64,000 nucleotides of DNA, taken from assembly GCA_028687935.1 (NCBI GenBank), contig JAQTZE010000001.1, positions 279,633 through 343,632 of the forward strand. The letters are read 5' to 3'. Numbering within the stretch: position 1 is the first letter of the stretch; the number at the start of each line of letters is the position of its first letter. A program made the position numbers and the translations under genes. The stretch comes from Sulfurimonas sp. (GTDB lineage: Bacteria; Campylobacterota; Campylobacteria; Campylobacterales; Sulfurimonadaceae). Shown one piece after another: positions 27,990 to 38,929 of this stretch. The notes beneath the pieces are model-generated. The model saw only the letters and a list, made by a program, of their open reading frames with translations. It ran no database searches and was not told the origin of the DNA.

Positions 27990-30900
27990 TTCTTGTACCA
28001 CACTTGCGTTTTGATCCTCATCCCCACCTAAAAGATGTTGCGGTAAAAAGAGTGTTCTTTTTATAATATTTAAAGGGGTCATAATGATCTCAGAAGGCAG
28101 TAGTGAATCAACATCAGGATCACTTAGTTCTCCTGTAACATTGAGAGAAGTAGAGACAGAGCCTTTGTCAAAGAGTAAATAACCCACGATAGGTATTTTT
28201 GAAGCACTGCTTCCCAAGTCTGTTTTGAGATTGAGCTTCAAATCTATGCTGTTGTTTTTGATACTTGCGACACCTCTTCCAAATATATCAACTTCCTCAG
28301 AATCAAGATATATATCACTAACATGAAAAACATCATCATTAAACTTAAATGCCATATATGCAGTTTTAGCAAAAAGCCCGTTTATACTATATGAAGGTAT
28401 AGAAAACGTGACAAGAGAGGGGATAGTGTTGATAAACGCTAATACGTTGTTGAGTACTCTGTATTCGCGGATCGTTGTATCTTTAATATAAAAGATACCA
28501 TCATACTCCTTGAGTGATCCGTTAAGAGAAAAATCAAGAGATCCGCCTTTAAACTTTGAAAGTGCGAAGAGATTTTCCATAAAAACACTTCCAAAACCAT
28601 GCCCATAAAGATGAAAAGTCTCATCACTTAGCCGAAAGCCTGCGTTTCCTTTTTCATGCGTCAATTGTGCAGTCGTGATATTATGAAGATATTGTAGATC
28701 GATTACGTCTGAGACTATACGTCTATTTTCACTAATATAAAGATAGCTATTTGTTGCGTTTAAAACAAGATTGATACTGTTATTTGTATCTTTTGTATCC
28801 TCAGTAGAGTCATTGTTATCCATAAGTTCAACAAGAGCATTGACGTTGATTCCAGAATCTTTTACTTTTACTTTTATACGGTTACCTAAAAACACATCGA
28901 CATTTTTATTGATATTGAGCTGCGTTTTTTGACTCTTGACATCGTATACTCCTGAGAGAAAATACTCTTGTGTCGGAATATCATCACGAAGTAAAACTGC
29001 GTATGGCTGAGTGATATTGGCATCAAAGAAGAGTGAATCGCTACTGAATTCTTTGCTGAGAGTTGCGTTTGCGTTTATTATCTTATATTTTTTCAAAAAA
29101 GGTGAATATTGTTTGAGATTTTCTATAGAGTCTATTTGCAACACCCACTTTTCATCGCTTAAAGCAAAAGTACTTTGCAACTCTTTTGAATCTACTTGTA
29201 AATTATTGTTATCATCAATATTCAGTGAGAATTGGAATGTCTCATCGAGTTGCAAGAACTCTTGCATCTTTGGATTCATTACATGTATATTATCCATCAA
29301 GATATTGGAGAGAGAGTTATTAAAACGGTATTGCCCATGAAGCTTGAACTCGAGTATATCATCGAGTACAATCGAAGCACTTTTTACGTTTGCTTGATCT
29401 GCATCGAGTTCAATATCAAAGTTGTTGAGTGTTACATCCTTATTTTTTATTGCCAGTAAGATCTGATCATTTGAAATAAGTTGCGTTTTTGTGCTATATT
29501 TTAGTTGCAACTGCGCGCTTGATTGTGCCAGTTTTACATCTTTATAGGAGAGAGAAAGCAGGTCGATTTTGAGGTCTGCGTTTGCGTTGTTGATATCCAA
29601 TAAACCAGAGAGATACAAAGATGCCGTATTTTTGAAAACGACCTGTGTTGTAGGAAGATTTGCTTGCATCTTTGCTAGGTCAAAGGGAAGATGGATAGCA
29701 TCAATTGCAATATTTTGTTGCTCTTGTCTCCAAGTTGATTTGCTAATATCAATAAAGTCAGCATCGGGCGCTATATTGTATTTGATGTTCAGAGGCTTTT
29801 TTTGATTTAGAGCAAGACTTAAATCATCAAACGCAATTTGAGTGAAGTCCATATTGATAACGCCTTCGCTGCGTTTGGCATCGTACTCCATAGTTACATT
29901 TGCTTTTGCAATATTTTTATAACGCGCACGCATATTTTTTATCTCAACATCATAATTATTTAATTTTACATAGGCATCATCAACATCAATATTTAAGCCA
30001 AGATAATCAAATGTTGATCCTTTGGTATAAAAATCCCCAACTGCGTTTACATCTATAGTTCTTAGATTGACATCAATTTGAAGATTTGTAGATACTACAC
30101 CGCTTGTTTGCATCAAAGGAAGTTTGATTTTATAGGTATCTAAAATCTTGAGCATATCACTATTTAAAACTCCATTGAAAATCAAAGAGAGTGAAAGAAG
30201 TTCAGCTTTTTGCGTAAAATCTATCTTCAAACGACTTTGAGCTAAATCCTGACCGCAAGAGCGCGGACTTTGAGGAATAATATATAAAACACCTTCTTTG
30301 AACTCTAATACTGTTCTTTGCGAATGCACTGCTTCAAGCGCTGGATGGTAAGTATAATCAAGTTTTTCCAGAGTTGCGTTTGCATAGATGTTCTTATAAG
30401 CATCATCGAGTCGATCATATTCTAACCATCCATATGCTTCATTGAGATACGCTCCCTGCATCTTAATAGCTTCATATACCCAATAATGAACTTCAGGCGG
30501 CATTTGTAAGAGATCAATCGTGTGTGCTGTATTTTTGATCATCTGATCTGAGGTGATTGCATAAAAGAGTTTTTCATCGGTTGCGTTTATAAAAACTTTT
30601 GCGTCAATATCATTATTGACATTTATATTTAAAGCTGCGTTTATATCTATTGTATCAAGATCAAGAGTGAGTGTTGCATTGAGATCAATCTTTCTATATA
30701 TATCCTGAAACTTTTCAATATCAATATGAAATGCATTTGCTTCAAAATAAAACGAGCTCTCAACTACAAACCCTGAAGAGAGAAGCTTGAAAATACCCTT
30801 TTCATTGTCTGTGTAACTAAATGAGCCACTAACATCATCAATCGTGACCTTACTAATAGTGATATTTTCAAACGCATTATTTAAAAGAGGAAGTTTTGAA

Positions 30901-31169
30901 AAATAGTTGTGAATTTTTTTATAATCAGGCGCTTCTAAGCTCTCCTTATCTCTTTGAATCACCAGTTCTTTGAGGGAAAGGTCAAGTTTTTCATTCCATT
31001 TTATGTATAATTGTTTCACCGTTACATTTGGAATAGAGATCTCTTCTATATAAAACCCGTTTTGTAAAATAATAAACAAAGATAAAAGCACAAAAAAAAT
31101 GAAAGATACAAAACTAATAAGTATGAAGTATGTTTTTGAAATGGTTTTGATAATTATTTTGTCAGTCAT
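27984..31169 (-). CDS. AsmA/YhdP-like inner-membrane-anchored periplasmic protein
   Basis: 1061 aa. One N-terminal membrane span (YFILISFVSFIFFVLLSLFIIL, ~14-35) precedes a long beta-rich periplasmic region with a DUF3971-like middle and an AsmA_2-like C-terminus (SINGLFAKTAYMAFKFND, DLKTDLGSSASKIPIVGYLLFDKGSVSTSLNVTG). Related proteins (YhdP, TamB, AsmA) form hydrophobic grooves thought to move phospholipid to the outer membrane; that role here is inference. The ATG at 31169 has an AGGT SD; the next start, GTG 31091, would destroy the membrane span. With this start its 5' end overlaps mltG head to head. AAACGCA is very frequent in it, about 14 copies, mostly as Asn-Ala. Confidence 0.88.
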   Translation of the reverse strand: MTDKIIIKTISKTYFILISFVSFIFFVLLSLFIILQNGFYIEEISIPNVTVKQLYIKWNEKLDLSLKELVIQRDKESLEAPDYKKIHNYFSKLPLLNNAFENITISKVTIDDVSGSFSYTDNEKGIFKLLSSGFVVESSFYFEANAFHIDIEKFQDIYRKIDLNATLTLDLDTIDINAALNINVNNDIDAKVFINATDEKLFYAITSDQMIKNTAHTIDLLQMPPEVHYWVYEAIKMQGAYLNEAYGWLEYDRLDDAYKNIYANATLEKLDYTYHPALEAVHSQRTVLEFKEGVLYIIPQSPRSCGQDLAQSRLKIDFTQKAELLSLSLIFNGVLNSDMLKILDTYKIKLPLMQTSGVVSTNLQIDVNLRTIDVNAVGDFYTKGSTFDYLGLNIDVDDAYVKLNNYDVEIKNMRARYKNIAKANVTMEYDAKRSEGVINMDFTQIAFDDLSLALNQKKPLNIKYNIAPDADFIDISKSTWRQEQQNIAIDAIHLPFDLAKMQANLPTTQVVFKNTASLYLSGLLDINNANADLKIDLLSLSYKDVKLAQSSAQLQLKYSTKTQLISNDQILLAIKNKDVTLNNFDIELDADQANVKSASIVLDDILEFKLHGQYRFNNSLSNILMDNIHVMNPKMQEFLQLDETFQFSLNIDDNNNLQVDSKELQSTFALSDEKWVLQIDSIENLKQYSPFLKKYKIINANATLSKEFSSDSLFFDANITQPYAVLLRDDIPTQEYFLSGVYDVKSQKTQLNINKNVDVFLGNRIKVKVKDSGINVNALVELMDNNDSTEDTKDTNNSINLVLNATNSYLYISENRRIVSDVIDLQYLHNITTAQLTHEKGNAGFRLSDETFHLYGHGFGSVFMENLFALSKFKGGSLDFSLNGSLKEYDGIFYIKDTTIREYRVLNNVLAFINTIPSLVTFSIPSYSINGLFAKTAYMAFKFNDDVFHVSDIYLDSEEVDIFGRGVASIKNNSIDLKLNLKTDLGSSASKIPIVGYLLFDKGSVSTSLNVTGELSDPDVDSLLPSEIIMTPLNIIKRTLFLPQHLLGGDEDQNASVVQEE

Positions 31170-32043
31170 GTACTACCTAAATATGCCCATAGAAAGTAAA
31201 AAAGTTATTAATATTCCACAAGGCTCGATTAATCAGATTATAGCACATTTGCAAGAGAATAACTTCAATGTTACCAAGCTTGATTCCTACTTGTTAAGAG
31301 TCATCGGCTCTCCGCAAAGCGGATGGATTGATATAGCTGTTACTAAAAGTACAAGAGCAGACTTTCTTTACAAAATGACTACAGCAAAAGCGGCTCTTGT
31401 GGATATCACTTTGATTCCAGGAGAGACGACATATATATTTTTAGATGATCTTACCCTCTCTTTAGAGCTTGATAGAGCAAAGCTAGAACAGGAGTATGAC
31501 CTTCAGTCGGATGTTGCAGAAGGAGCTTTTGTTCCAAATACCTATAAGTTACCAAAAGGTATCACTGAGAAAGAACTCATGAGAATTTTACTTGAGAATT
31601 CTGCAAAACAGATGCAAGCCTTGTCAATGAAGATTTTTGGCACATACAGTAAAACAAAATGGTTTCAATATGTAGCAATCGCCTCTGTAATACAAAAAGA
31701 GTCTGCGAATATCGAGGAAATGCCGCTTGTAAGTTCCGTTATTTATAACAGAATCAAAAAAGGAATGAAGTTACAGATGGATGGAACTCTCAATTATGGA
31801 AAGTTTTCACACATTAAAATCACTCCAAAACGTATTAAAGAAGATAACTCCATCTACAATACATATAAATATAGTGGCGTCCCTAGCGCTCCTGTCTGCA
31901 ATGTAAGCTTTGATGCAATTCGCGCAGCTGTTTTCCCAGCCAAAACAGATTATCTCTATTTTATGAAATCTAAAAATGGTACACACGATTTTTCGTGTAA
32001 CTATTCTACACATTTAGTCAATATAAAGCGTGCTACAAAATGA
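31123..32043 (+). CDS. mltG: Endolytic murein transglycosylase MltG
   Basis: 306 aa from ATG 31123; ATGs at 31099 and 31138 are alternatives and none has a convincing SD. One membrane span (MVLIIILSVMYYLNM) is followed by a LysM-like segment (KVINIPQGSINQIIAHLQENN) and the YceG domain. The catalytic Glu is in VIQKESANIEEMP, followed by VSSVIYNRIKKGMKLQMDGTLNYG and YNTYKYSGVPSAPVCN. MltG cuts nascent glycan strands and sets their length. All possible starts overlap the 5' end of the divergent AsmA-like gene. Confidence 0.92.
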   Translation: MKYVFEMVLIIILSVMYYLNMPIESKKVINIPQGSINQIIAHLQENNFNVTKLDSYLLRVIGSPQSGWIDIAVTKSTRADFLYKMTTAKAALVDITLIPGETTYIFLDDLTLSLELDRAKLEQEYDLQSDVAEGAFVPNTYKLPKGITEKELMRILLENSAKQMQALSMKIFGTYSKTKWFQYVAIASVIQKESANIEEMPLVSSVIYNRIKKGMKLQMDGTLNYGKFSHIKITPKRIKEDNSIYNTYKYSGVPSAPVCNVSFDAIRAAVFPAKTDYLYFMKSKNGTHDFSCNYSTHLVNIKRATK

Positions 32044-32105
32044 AACACTTTAGCAATATAAGTGGATGTTTGTAAAAGCTTTACCAATATTTCCCATCTT
32101 AGTGT

Positions 32106-32111
32106 TATGAT
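32106..32111 (+). promoter_or_regulatory. Putative -10 box of icd
   Basis: TATGAT, 69 bp before the icd ATG. Transcription would start near 32118, so that the hairpin at 32123 forms the extreme 5' end of the mRNA. Confidence 0.4.
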
Positions 32112-32122
32112 TTATCTCGTAA

Positions 32123-32155
32123 GTTTCCTAGTAGGTTTTATAACCACTAGGAAAC
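32123..32155 (+). promoter_or_regulatory. Strong hairpin in the icd leader
   Basis: GTTTCCTAGT(A)GGTT-TTAT-AACCACTAGGAAAC, 14 bp with one bulged A. It is followed by a run of A, not T, so it is not a terminator for the plus strand; nor does T follow on the minus strand. It ends 25 bp before the ATG. Candidate mRNA-stabilising 5' stem-loop or operator. Confidence 0.6.
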
Positions 32156-32180
32156 AAAAAAATCAAGATGAGGACATAAC

Positions 32181-34355
32181 ATGTCAAAAATTATTTGGTC
32201 AAAAATTGATGAAGCACCGGCTTTAGCAACTTACTCTCTATTACCTATAGTTAATGCTTTTACTAAAGCAGCAGGCGTAGAAGTTGTAACGAGCGATATT
32301 TCACTTGCGGGTAGAGTTTTAGCAGCGATGGCTCTTGCAGAAGACGAACTCTCAAAACTAGGTGAAGTTGTTTTACAAGAAGATGCAAACATTATTAAGC
32401 TTCCAAATGTATCTGCTTCTGTTGGTCAACTTAAAGATTGTATTGCTGAACTTCAAGGTCAAGGGTATGATATTCCAAACTTTCCTGAAAACCCAGCGAA
32501 TGCTGAAGAAGAAGCAATCAGAGCAAAATACAATGCTTGTCTTGGTTCTGCTGTAAATCCTGTTCTTCGTGAAGGAAATTCAGACAGACGTGCTGCTGCA
32601 GCTGTTAAGAAGTTTGCACAAAAAAATCCTCATAAACTTAGAGCATATGCTGCAAATTCTAAAGCGTATGTTGCTCACATGGAAGGAAAAGGCGACTTTT
32701 ACGGAAATGAGCAATCTGTTACTATGGATAAGTCACAAAAAGTTACTATTAGTATCAATGGTAAAGAGCTTACATCTATAAACGCAGTAGATAAAGAGAT
32801 CTTAGATGGTACTTTTATGTCTGTTAAAGCACTCAGAGCATTTATTCAAAAAACTATTGATGATGCAAAAAAGAATGGCGTTTTATGGTCTATTCACCTG
32901 AAAGCTACAATGATGAAGATATCTGACCCTATTATGTTTGGTCATGCACTTGAAGTATTCTTTGCACCTGTATTTGCTAAATATGCAGCAGAGTTCAAAG
33001 AGTTAAAAGTAAACGCAAACCAAGGTATCTCTGATATTGAGAAAAAAATCAAAGGTCATGCAAAAGAAGCAGAAATTTTAGCTGCGTTTAAAGCTGTAGT
33101 TGATTCTGATAGCCCACAAATTGCAATGGTTGATTCTGACAAAGGAACAACAAACTTCAATGCTTCAAATGATGTAATCATCGATGCTTCTATGCCAGTT
33201 GTGGTAAGAGAAGGTGGTAAACAATGGGATAGAACTGGAGCTGCTGTAGAGTGTGTTGCGGTTATTCCTGATAGTACATACGGAATGTTTCACCAAGAGA
33301 TGGTGGCTGATTGTGTAAAAAATGGTCAGTACGATGTTACAACTATGGGGAACGTTGCAAACGTTGGTCTTATGGCACAAAAAGCTGAAGAGTACGGTTC
33401 TCACCCTACAACATTTGAAATTGCTGAAGCTGGAAAAGTGGAAGTAAAAGATGCTGCTGGTAATGTTCTTATGAGTCATGATGTTGAAGCAGGTGATATC
33501 TGGAGAATGTCAAGAGTGAAAGATATTCCAATCAAAGACTGGGTTAGACTTGCAGTAGAGCGTGCTCGTCTTACAGGTATTCCAGCTATTTTTTGGCTTG
33601 ATGCAAACAGAGCGCACGATGCAGAGATGATCAAAAAAGTAAATGTTTACTTAAAAGATCATAATACAGCAGGACTTGATATCCAAATTATGGATGTTGC
33701 AGCGGCTACAAGATATACAAACGCAAGAGTAAGAAAAGGTGAAGATACTATCTCTGTAACTGGTAACGTTTTACGTGACCACTTAACTGACATGTACCCA
33801 ATCTTAGAACTTGGAACATCTGCAAAAATGCTTTCAATCGTTCCATTACTAGCTGGTGGTGGATTGTATGAGACTGGTGCAGGCGGATCTGCTCCAAAAC
33901 ACGTTGATCAATTTTTAGCTGAGGGTCACTTAAGATGGGATTCACTTGGTGAATTCTTGGCACTTGCCGAGTCTTTAAGATTTATCGGTCAAAAAAATAA
34001 CGATGCAAAAATCACTGCATTAACTGCTGCACTTGATGTTGCAAATGATGCATATCTTGATAACAATAAAGAGCCATCACGTAAATGTGGCGAACCAGAT
34101 AATAAAGCATCTCACTTCTTTGTTGCTCAATTCTGGGCAGATGCACTCGCAAAAGGTGAAAATGCAGAGTTAGCTGCTAAATTTGCTCCTGTTGCAAAGG
34201 CACTTAAAGAAAATGAAGCTAAAATAATTGAAGAGTTATTGGCTGTTGAAGGTAAAGCGCAAGATATCGGCGGTTACTACCATCCAAATGATGCGAAAGC
34301 TGAAGCTGCGATGAGACCATCAGCAACTTTAAACAACATTATTAACAATATCTAA
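32181..34355 (+). CDS. icd: Monomeric NADP-dependent isocitrate dehydrogenase
   Basis: 724 aa, the size of the single-chain IDH type (~80 kDa), unlike the ~420-aa dimeric enzyme. It interconverts isocitrate and 2-oxoglutarate plus CO2 with NADP(H); in reductive-TCA organisms it works in the carboxylating direction. Typical segments are [59 protein letters not shown] and a C-terminal [21 protein letters not shown]. It has its own promoter and a rho-independent terminator, separate from the mdh operon that follows. Confidence 0.96.
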   Translation: MSKIIWSKIDEAPALATYSLLPIVNAFTKAAGVEVVTSDISLAGRVLAAMALAEDELSKLGEVVLQEDANIIKLPNVSASVGQLKDCIAELQGQGYDIPNFPENPANAEEEAIRAKYNACLGSAVNPVLREGNSDRRAAAAVKKFAQKNPHKLRAYAANSKAYVAHMEGKGDFYGNEQSVTMDKSQKVTISINGKELTSINAVDKEILDGTFMSVKALRAFIQKTIDDAKKNGVLWSIHLKATMMKISDPIMFGHALEVFFAPVFAKYAAEFKELKVNANQGISDIEKKIKGHAKEAEILAAFKAVVDSDSPQIAMVDSDKGTTNFNASNDVIIDASMPVVVREGGKQWDRTGAAVECVAVIPDSTYGMFHQEMVADCVKNGQYDVTTMGNVANVGLMAQKAEEYGSHPTTFEIAEAGKVEVKDAAGNVLMSHDVEAGDIWRMSRVKDIPIKDWVRLAVERARLTGIPAIFWLDANRAHDAEMIKKVNVYLKDHNTAGLDIQIMDVAAATRYTNARVRKGEDTISVTGNVLRDHLTDMYPILELGTSAKMLSIVPLLAGGGLYETGAGGSAPKHVDQFLAEGHLRWDSLGEFLALAESLRFIGQKNNDAKITALTAALDVANDAYLDNNKEPSRKCGEPDNKASHFFVAQFWADALAKGENAELAAKFAPVAKALKENEAKIIEELLAVEGKAQDIGGYYHPNDAKAEAAMRPSATLNNIINNI

Positions 34356-34359
34356 ATCT

Positions 34360-34397
34360 TTAGAGAGGCTCTTGTCTCTCTAAATTTTCTTTTTTTA
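34360..34397 (+). terminator. Rho-independent terminator of icd
   Basis: TTAGAGAG-GCTCTTGT-CTCTCTAA followed by ATTTTCTTTTTTT. Standard stem plus T-run, 4 bp after the icd stop. Confidence 0.85.
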
Positions 34398-34498
34398 TGT
34401 GGATCATTTGAAAGGATTTACATAAAAGGCGAAAGTCTTTGGATGAATTTTAAGTATCTATGTTTAAAATATCAAATACTAAATATCAAGGGGCTTAT

Positions 34499-35455
34499 AT
34501 GAAACAAGGAAAGAGAGTAGGGATAGTCGGTGCCGGAAATGTTGGTGCTACAGTAGCTTATTCTTTAGCAATGCTCGGTTCGTGTCATGAAATCATTCTT
34601 CGTGACAATAAAATTGATGTAGCAAAAGGCAAGGCACTTGATATGTCTCAAGCAGCATCTGCTGTAAGAAGTCATACAGTAGTTACTGTTGCTGAAGATA
34701 TATCTGACTTAACAAACTGTGATGTCGTTGTTGTAACAGCAGGAAGCCCAAGACTTCCAGGTATGAGTCGTGATGATCTGCTTATGATAAATGCAAATAT
34801 CACAAAAGATGTTATCAAAGGTATCGCAAAATACTCTCCTGAAGCTATTATTATTATGGTTTCCAATCCTCTTGATGCAATGACATACGTTGCTCTTAGA
34901 GAGAGCGGGTTTGAGAGAAGTCGTGTGATCGGTATGGCGGGAATACTTGATAGTTCAAGAATGGCTGCGTTTATACAAGAAAAACTTGGTTACGGTGGTG
35001 GACAGATTCGTGCTTCTGTTATGGGAGGACATGGTGATGATATGGTACCTCTTCCTCGCTACTCTACAGTTGCCGGTGTGCCTCTTTCTGATGTTTTAAC
35101 AAAAGAAGAGATAGATGAAATCGTTGTCCGCACTCGTCACGGTGGCGCAGAAATCGTTGGACACTTAAAAACAGGTTCTGCATACTATGCGCCTGCAAAA
35201 TCAGCCGCGATCATGGTTGAAGCTATTTTAAAAGATACAAAACAGATCCATCCTTGTGCAGTTTTCCTTGAAGGTGAATATGGCCATACCAATGTCGTTT
35301 CAGGTGTTCCTGTCATGCTTGGAGCAAATGGTGCTGAAAAGATCATCGAAGTAACGCTTGATGATGCTGAAAAAGAGATGTTTGCAAACTCTTGCAATTC
35401 TGTTCAAACACTTATTGACACTTTAAATAAAAATAATTTTTTTGGAGATAACTAA
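34499..35455 (+). CDS. mdh: Malate dehydrogenase (LDH-like type)
   Basis: 318 aa from ATG 34499 ([16 protein letters not shown]), preceded by SD AAGGGG; the track's ATG at 34460 adds 13 residues without an SD. It interconverts malate and oxaloacetate with NAD(H). Rossmann motif [14 protein letters not shown], substrate Arg in [24 protein letters not shown], and the catalytic His in [11 protein letters not shown]. The length and sequence fit the tetrameric LDH-like MDH group. First gene of the run mdh-fumC-sucC-sucD-HMA-oorDABC; its stop overlaps the fumC ATG by one base. Confidence 0.95.
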   Translation: MKQGKRVGIVGAGNVGATVAYSLAMLGSCHEIILRDNKIDVAKGKALDMSQAASAVRSHTVVTVAEDISDLTNCDVVVVTAGSPRLPGMSRDDLLMINANITKDVIKGIAKYSPEAIIIMVSNPLDAMTYVALRESGFERSRVIGMAGILDSSRMAAFIQEKLGYGGGQIRASVMGGHGDDMVPLPRYSTVAGVPLSDVLTKEEIDEIVVRTRHGGAEIVGHLKTGSAYYAPAKSAAIMVEAILKDTKQIHPCAVFLEGEYGHTNVVSGVPVMLGANGAEKIIEVTLDDAEKEMFANSCNSVQTLIDTLNKNNFFGDN

Positions 35456-36849
35456 TGGCAAATGTTCGTTTAGAAAAAGATACTATGGGTTCAATCGAAG
35501 TTCCGGTTGATGCTTATTGGGGTGCGCAAACGCAGCGTTCAATAGAAAACTTTAAAATTGGTGAAGAGAAGATGCCATACGAGATTACTCGTGCCTTTTC
35601 TTACCTGAAAAAAGCAGTTGCGCTAGTCAATAAAGATCTTGGAAAACTTGATGCGAAAAAAGCAGATGCTATCGCACAAGCAGCTGATGATATGTTAGCA
35701 GGAAAACTCGATGGAAGCTATCCTTTAGTTGTATGGCAGACAGGTTCAGGTACACAATCAAATATGAACAACAATGAAGTACTTGCAAACCGTGCGACAG
35801 AGATACTTGGCGGGGACTTCCGTGTTGAGAAAATAGTACATCCAAATGACGATGTAAATAAATCTCAAAGCTCAAATGATACTTATCCAACAGCACTTCA
35901 CGTTGCTGCTGTTATCGCTGTAGAAGAGCAAGTTCTTCCAGCAATTGCAAAATTAAAAGCTACACTTCAAGCAAAAAGTGAAGCGTTTAGCCATATCGTA
36001 AAAATAGGGCGTACACATTTACAAGATGCAACTCCACTTACTTTAGGTCAAGAGATCAGCGGTTGGGTAGAAATGCTTAACAAATCTGAGAGAATGGCTC
36101 AGCTTTCTCTAGAGGCAGTCCGTGAACTAGCTCTTGGTGGAACTGCCGTTGGAACTGGTCTCAATGCTCACCCAGAACTTGGAGAGAGAGTTGCTAAAAA
36201 ATTATCAGAACTCACAGGTCATGATTTTATCACAGCTCCAAACAAGTTTCATGCTTTAACATCTCATGATGCTCTCGTATTCTCACATGGTGCACTCAAA
36301 GCACTTGCTGCTGATATGATGAAAATAGCTAATGATGTTCGTTGGTTGGCTTCAGGACCAAGATGTGGTCTTGGTGAGATCACAATCCCTGAAAATGAGC
36401 CAGGCTCTTCAATCATGCCAGGAAAAGTAAATCCTACACAAAGTGAAGCGGTAACTATGGTTGCTTGCCAAGTAATGGGCAATGATGCAACTATCGGTTT
36501 TGCGGCATCTCAAGGGAACTTTGAACTCAATGTCTTCAAGCCTGTGATCGCCTATAACTTCTTGCAATCAGCAAGACTTTTAGCTGATTCTATCGTTTCA
36601 TTTAATGATAATGCAGCTGTAGGAATCATGCCAGTAGAAGAAAAAATAGATCACTATTTACATGATTCATTAATGCTTGTAACTGCACTCAACCCATATA
36701 TCGGTTATGAAAACGCAGCGAAAATAGCAAAAACGGCACATAAAAATAACTCTACATTAAAAGCAACTGCGATTGAGCTTGGTCTTTTAACTGCAGAACA
36801 ATTTGACGAATACGTAAAACCAGAAGAGATGATTGCGCCCAAGGCGTAG
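35455..36849 (+). CDS. fumC: Class II fumarate hydratase
   Basis: 464 aa, cofactor-free homotetrameric fumarase interconverting fumarate and malate. Signature [15 protein letters not shown]; substrate residues in [13 protein letters not shown] and [16 protein letters not shown]; the catalytic His-Glu relay is in [14 protein letters not shown]. An oxygen-stable class II enzyme in an otherwise oxygen-sensitive reductive TCA set (OorDABC, AcnB) is worth noting. Starts on the mdh stop (TAATG), so it is coupled. Confidence 0.96.
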   Translation: MANVRLEKDTMGSIEVPVDAYWGAQTQRSIENFKIGEEKMPYEITRAFSYLKKAVALVNKDLGKLDAKKADAIAQAADDMLAGKLDGSYPLVVWQTGSGTQSNMNNNEVLANRATEILGGDFRVEKIVHPNDDVNKSQSSNDTYPTALHVAAVIAVEEQVLPAIAKLKATLQAKSEAFSHIVKIGRTHLQDATPLTLGQEISGWVEMLNKSERMAQLSLEAVRELALGGTAVGTGLNAHPELGERVAKKLSELTGHDFITAPNKFHALTSHDALVFSHGALKALAADMMKIANDVRWLASGPRCGLGEITIPENEPGSSIMPGKVNPTQSEAVTMVACQVMGNDATIGFAASQGNFELNVFKPVIAYNFLQSARLLADSIVSFNDNAAVGIMPVEEKIDHYLHDSLMLVTALNPYIGYENAAKIAKTAHKNNSTLKATAIELGLLTAEQFDEYVKPEEMIAPKA

Positions 36850-36875
36850 TTTCCAACTTAAAACAAGGAGAATAA

Positions 36876-38045
36876 ATGAATATACATGAGTATCAAGCAA
36901 AGCAAATTTTTGCTAAGTATGGTGTTCCAACACCAAGAGGAATTATAGCTAACACGCCTTCTCAAGCGATGACAAACGCGCAAGAATTGGGTGGAAATGT
37001 TTGGGTTGTTAAAGCACAAATACATGCTGGAGGCCGTGGTCTTGGTGGTGGTGTTAAACTTGCTCGTTCATTGGCTGAAGTAAAAACACTTGCTTCAGAA
37101 ATTTTAGGTATGACTTTGGTTACACACCAAACAGGACCTGAGGGGAAACTTGTACAAAAGATCTATATCGAAGAGGGCGCTGATATTAAAGATGAGCTCT
37201 ATCTTGGTATTGTTCTTGATCGTGCTAAAGAGATGCCGGTTATTATGGCTTCTACTGAGGGTGGTATGGCAATTGAAGATGTTGCACACAACACTCCTGA
37301 AAAAATCATCAAAGTAGCGGTTGATCCTGCTATTGGTTTTCAAGCATATCATGGACGTGAACTTGCGTTTGGTTTAGGTCTTGCAAAAGAAGAGCAGGGT
37401 AAATTCATTAAATTTGCCGCAGCACTTTACAAACTTTACATGGAAAACGATGCAGAGATGATTGAAATCAATCCTCTTATCAAAACTGGAAGCGGTGATT
37501 TCTTGGCACTTGATGGCAAAATGGGCTTTGATGATTCAGCACTTGGACGTCACCCTGAGATCGAAGATATGCGTGACCTTTCAGAAGAAGATGCGGATGA
37601 GCGTGAAGCGAGCCGTTATGGTCTCTCTTATATCTCTCTTGATGGTGAAATCGGTTGTATGGTAAACGGAGCAGGTCTTGCAATGGGTACTATGGACACG
37701 ATTAACTATATGGGTGGAACACCTGCAAACTTCCTAGATGTTGGCGGTTCTGCAAACGCAGAGACTGTTGCAAAAGGTTTTCAAATTATTCTTAAAAATC
37801 CAAATGTAAAAGCTATTTTCGTCAATATATTTGGTGGTATTGTAAGATGTGACCGTATTGCTAACGGAATTCTTGAAGCTACAAAACTTGTAGATGTTCA
37901 TGTTCCAGTTATCGTAAGACTTGATGGTACAAACGCACCAGAAGCAGCAGAAATTCTTAAAAATGCAAATATTGCAAACGTAATTGTTGCATCAGATCTA
38001 GCAGATGGCGCAGCAAAAGCAGTACGCGCAGCGAAAGGAGAATAA
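36876..38045 (+). CDS. sucC: Succinyl-CoA synthetase beta subunit
   Basis: 389 aa. ATP-grasp subunit that, with SucD, links succinate, CoA and ATP to succinyl-CoA. In the reductive cycle it runs toward succinyl-CoA to feed OorDABC. Motifs: [85 protein letters not shown]. It is 26 bp behind fumC and 5 bp before sucD. Confidence 0.97.
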   Translation: MNIHEYQAKQIFAKYGVPTPRGIIANTPSQAMTNAQELGGNVWVVKAQIHAGGRGLGGGVKLARSLAEVKTLASEILGMTLVTHQTGPEGKLVQKIYIEEGADIKDELYLGIVLDRAKEMPVIMASTEGGMAIEDVAHNTPEKIIKVAVDPAIGFQAYHGRELAFGLGLAKEEQGKFIKFAAALYKLYMENDAEMIEINPLIKTGSGDFLALDGKMGFDDSALGRHPEIEDMRDLSEEDADEREASRYGLSYISLDGEIGCMVNGAGLAMGTMDTINYMGGTPANFLDVGGSANAETVAKGFQIILKNPNVKAIFVNIFGGIVRCDRIANGILEATKLVDVHVPVIVRLDGTNAPEAAEILKNANIANVIVASDLADGAAKAVRAAKGE

Positions 38046-38050
38046 TTTAT

Positions 38051-38929
38051 ATGAGTATATTAGTTAACAAAGATACAAAAGTTATCGTTCAAGGTTTCAC
38101 AGGAAAAGAGGGTTCTTTCCATGCAGAACAATGTATGGCATATGGCACAAAAATTGTTGGTGGTGTTACACCAAACAAAGGTGGTCAGGAACATTTAGGG
38201 CAACCTGTATTTAACACTGTAAGAGAAGCAGTAGCTGCAACAGGTGCTACGGTATCAATGATTTTCGTTCCACCTGCGTTTGTTGCAGATGCTGTAATGG
38301 AAGCTGCAGACGCTGGAATCGAGCTTGCTGTAATTATCACTGAAGGTGCTCCTGTTCGTGATATGCAAGCTGCTAAAGCATTTGCTGTCAAACACGGAAT
38401 GATGACAATCGGGCCAAACTGCCCAGGAATTATCACTGCTGAAGAGTGTAAGATAGGTATTATGCCTGGTATGATTTTCAAAAAAGGAAATGTTGGTCTT
38501 ATCTCTAAATCTGGAACATTGACATACGAAGGCGCAAACCAAGTATGTAAAGAAGGTTTTGGTATCACTACGGCTGTAGGTATTGGTGGCGACCCGATTA
38601 TCGGTCTTTCATACAAACAGCTACTTCCAATGTTTGAAGCGGATCCAGAGACTGAAGCAATCGTAATGATTGGTGAAATTGGTGGAGACCTTGAAATTCA
38701 GGCAGCTGCATATATCAAAGAGCATATTACTAAGCCTGTCGTTGCGTTTATTGCTGGTCAGAGCGCTCCTGCTGGAAAACGTATGGGTCATGCTGGAGCA
38801 ATCGTCTCTGGTGGTGCTGGAACTGCTGCTGAAAAAATGGCGGCGCTCACAGCTGCTGGTGTTAGAGTTGTAGTTTCTCCTGCTGAAATTGGAAAAGCTG
38901 TAGCAGAAGTGCTAGCAAAGAAGAAATAG
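38051..38929 (+). CDS. sucD: Succinyl-CoA synthetase alpha subunit
   Basis: 292 aa. CoA-binding Rossmann domain ([35 protein letters not shown]) and ligase domain with the phosphohistidine in [14 protein letters not shown]. Forms the alpha2beta2 or alphabeta enzyme with SucC. The SD (AAAGGAG) lies at the sucC 3' end. The next gene begins directly after its TAG stop. Confidence 0.97.
   Translation: MSILVNKDTKVIVQGFTGKEGSFHAEQCMAYGTKIVGGVTPNKGGQEHLGQPVFNTVREAVAATGATVSMIFVPPAFVADAVMEAADAGIELAVIITEGAPVRDMQAAKAFAVKHGMMTIGPNCPGIITAEECKIGIMPGMIFKKGNVGLISKSGTLTYEGANQVCKEGFGITTAVGIGGDPIIGLSYKQLLPMFEADPETEAIVMIGEIGGDLEIQAAAYIKEHITKPVVAFIAGQSAPAGKRMGHAGAIVSGGAGTAAEKMAALTAAGVRVVVSPAEIGKAVAEVLAKKK

Noticed and set aside
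38185-38616. 143-aa minus-strand ORF across sucD
   Set aside because: Antisense shadow; the Ile/Pro/Ser/Thr-rich sequence mirrors the sucD codons and no start signal is visible.
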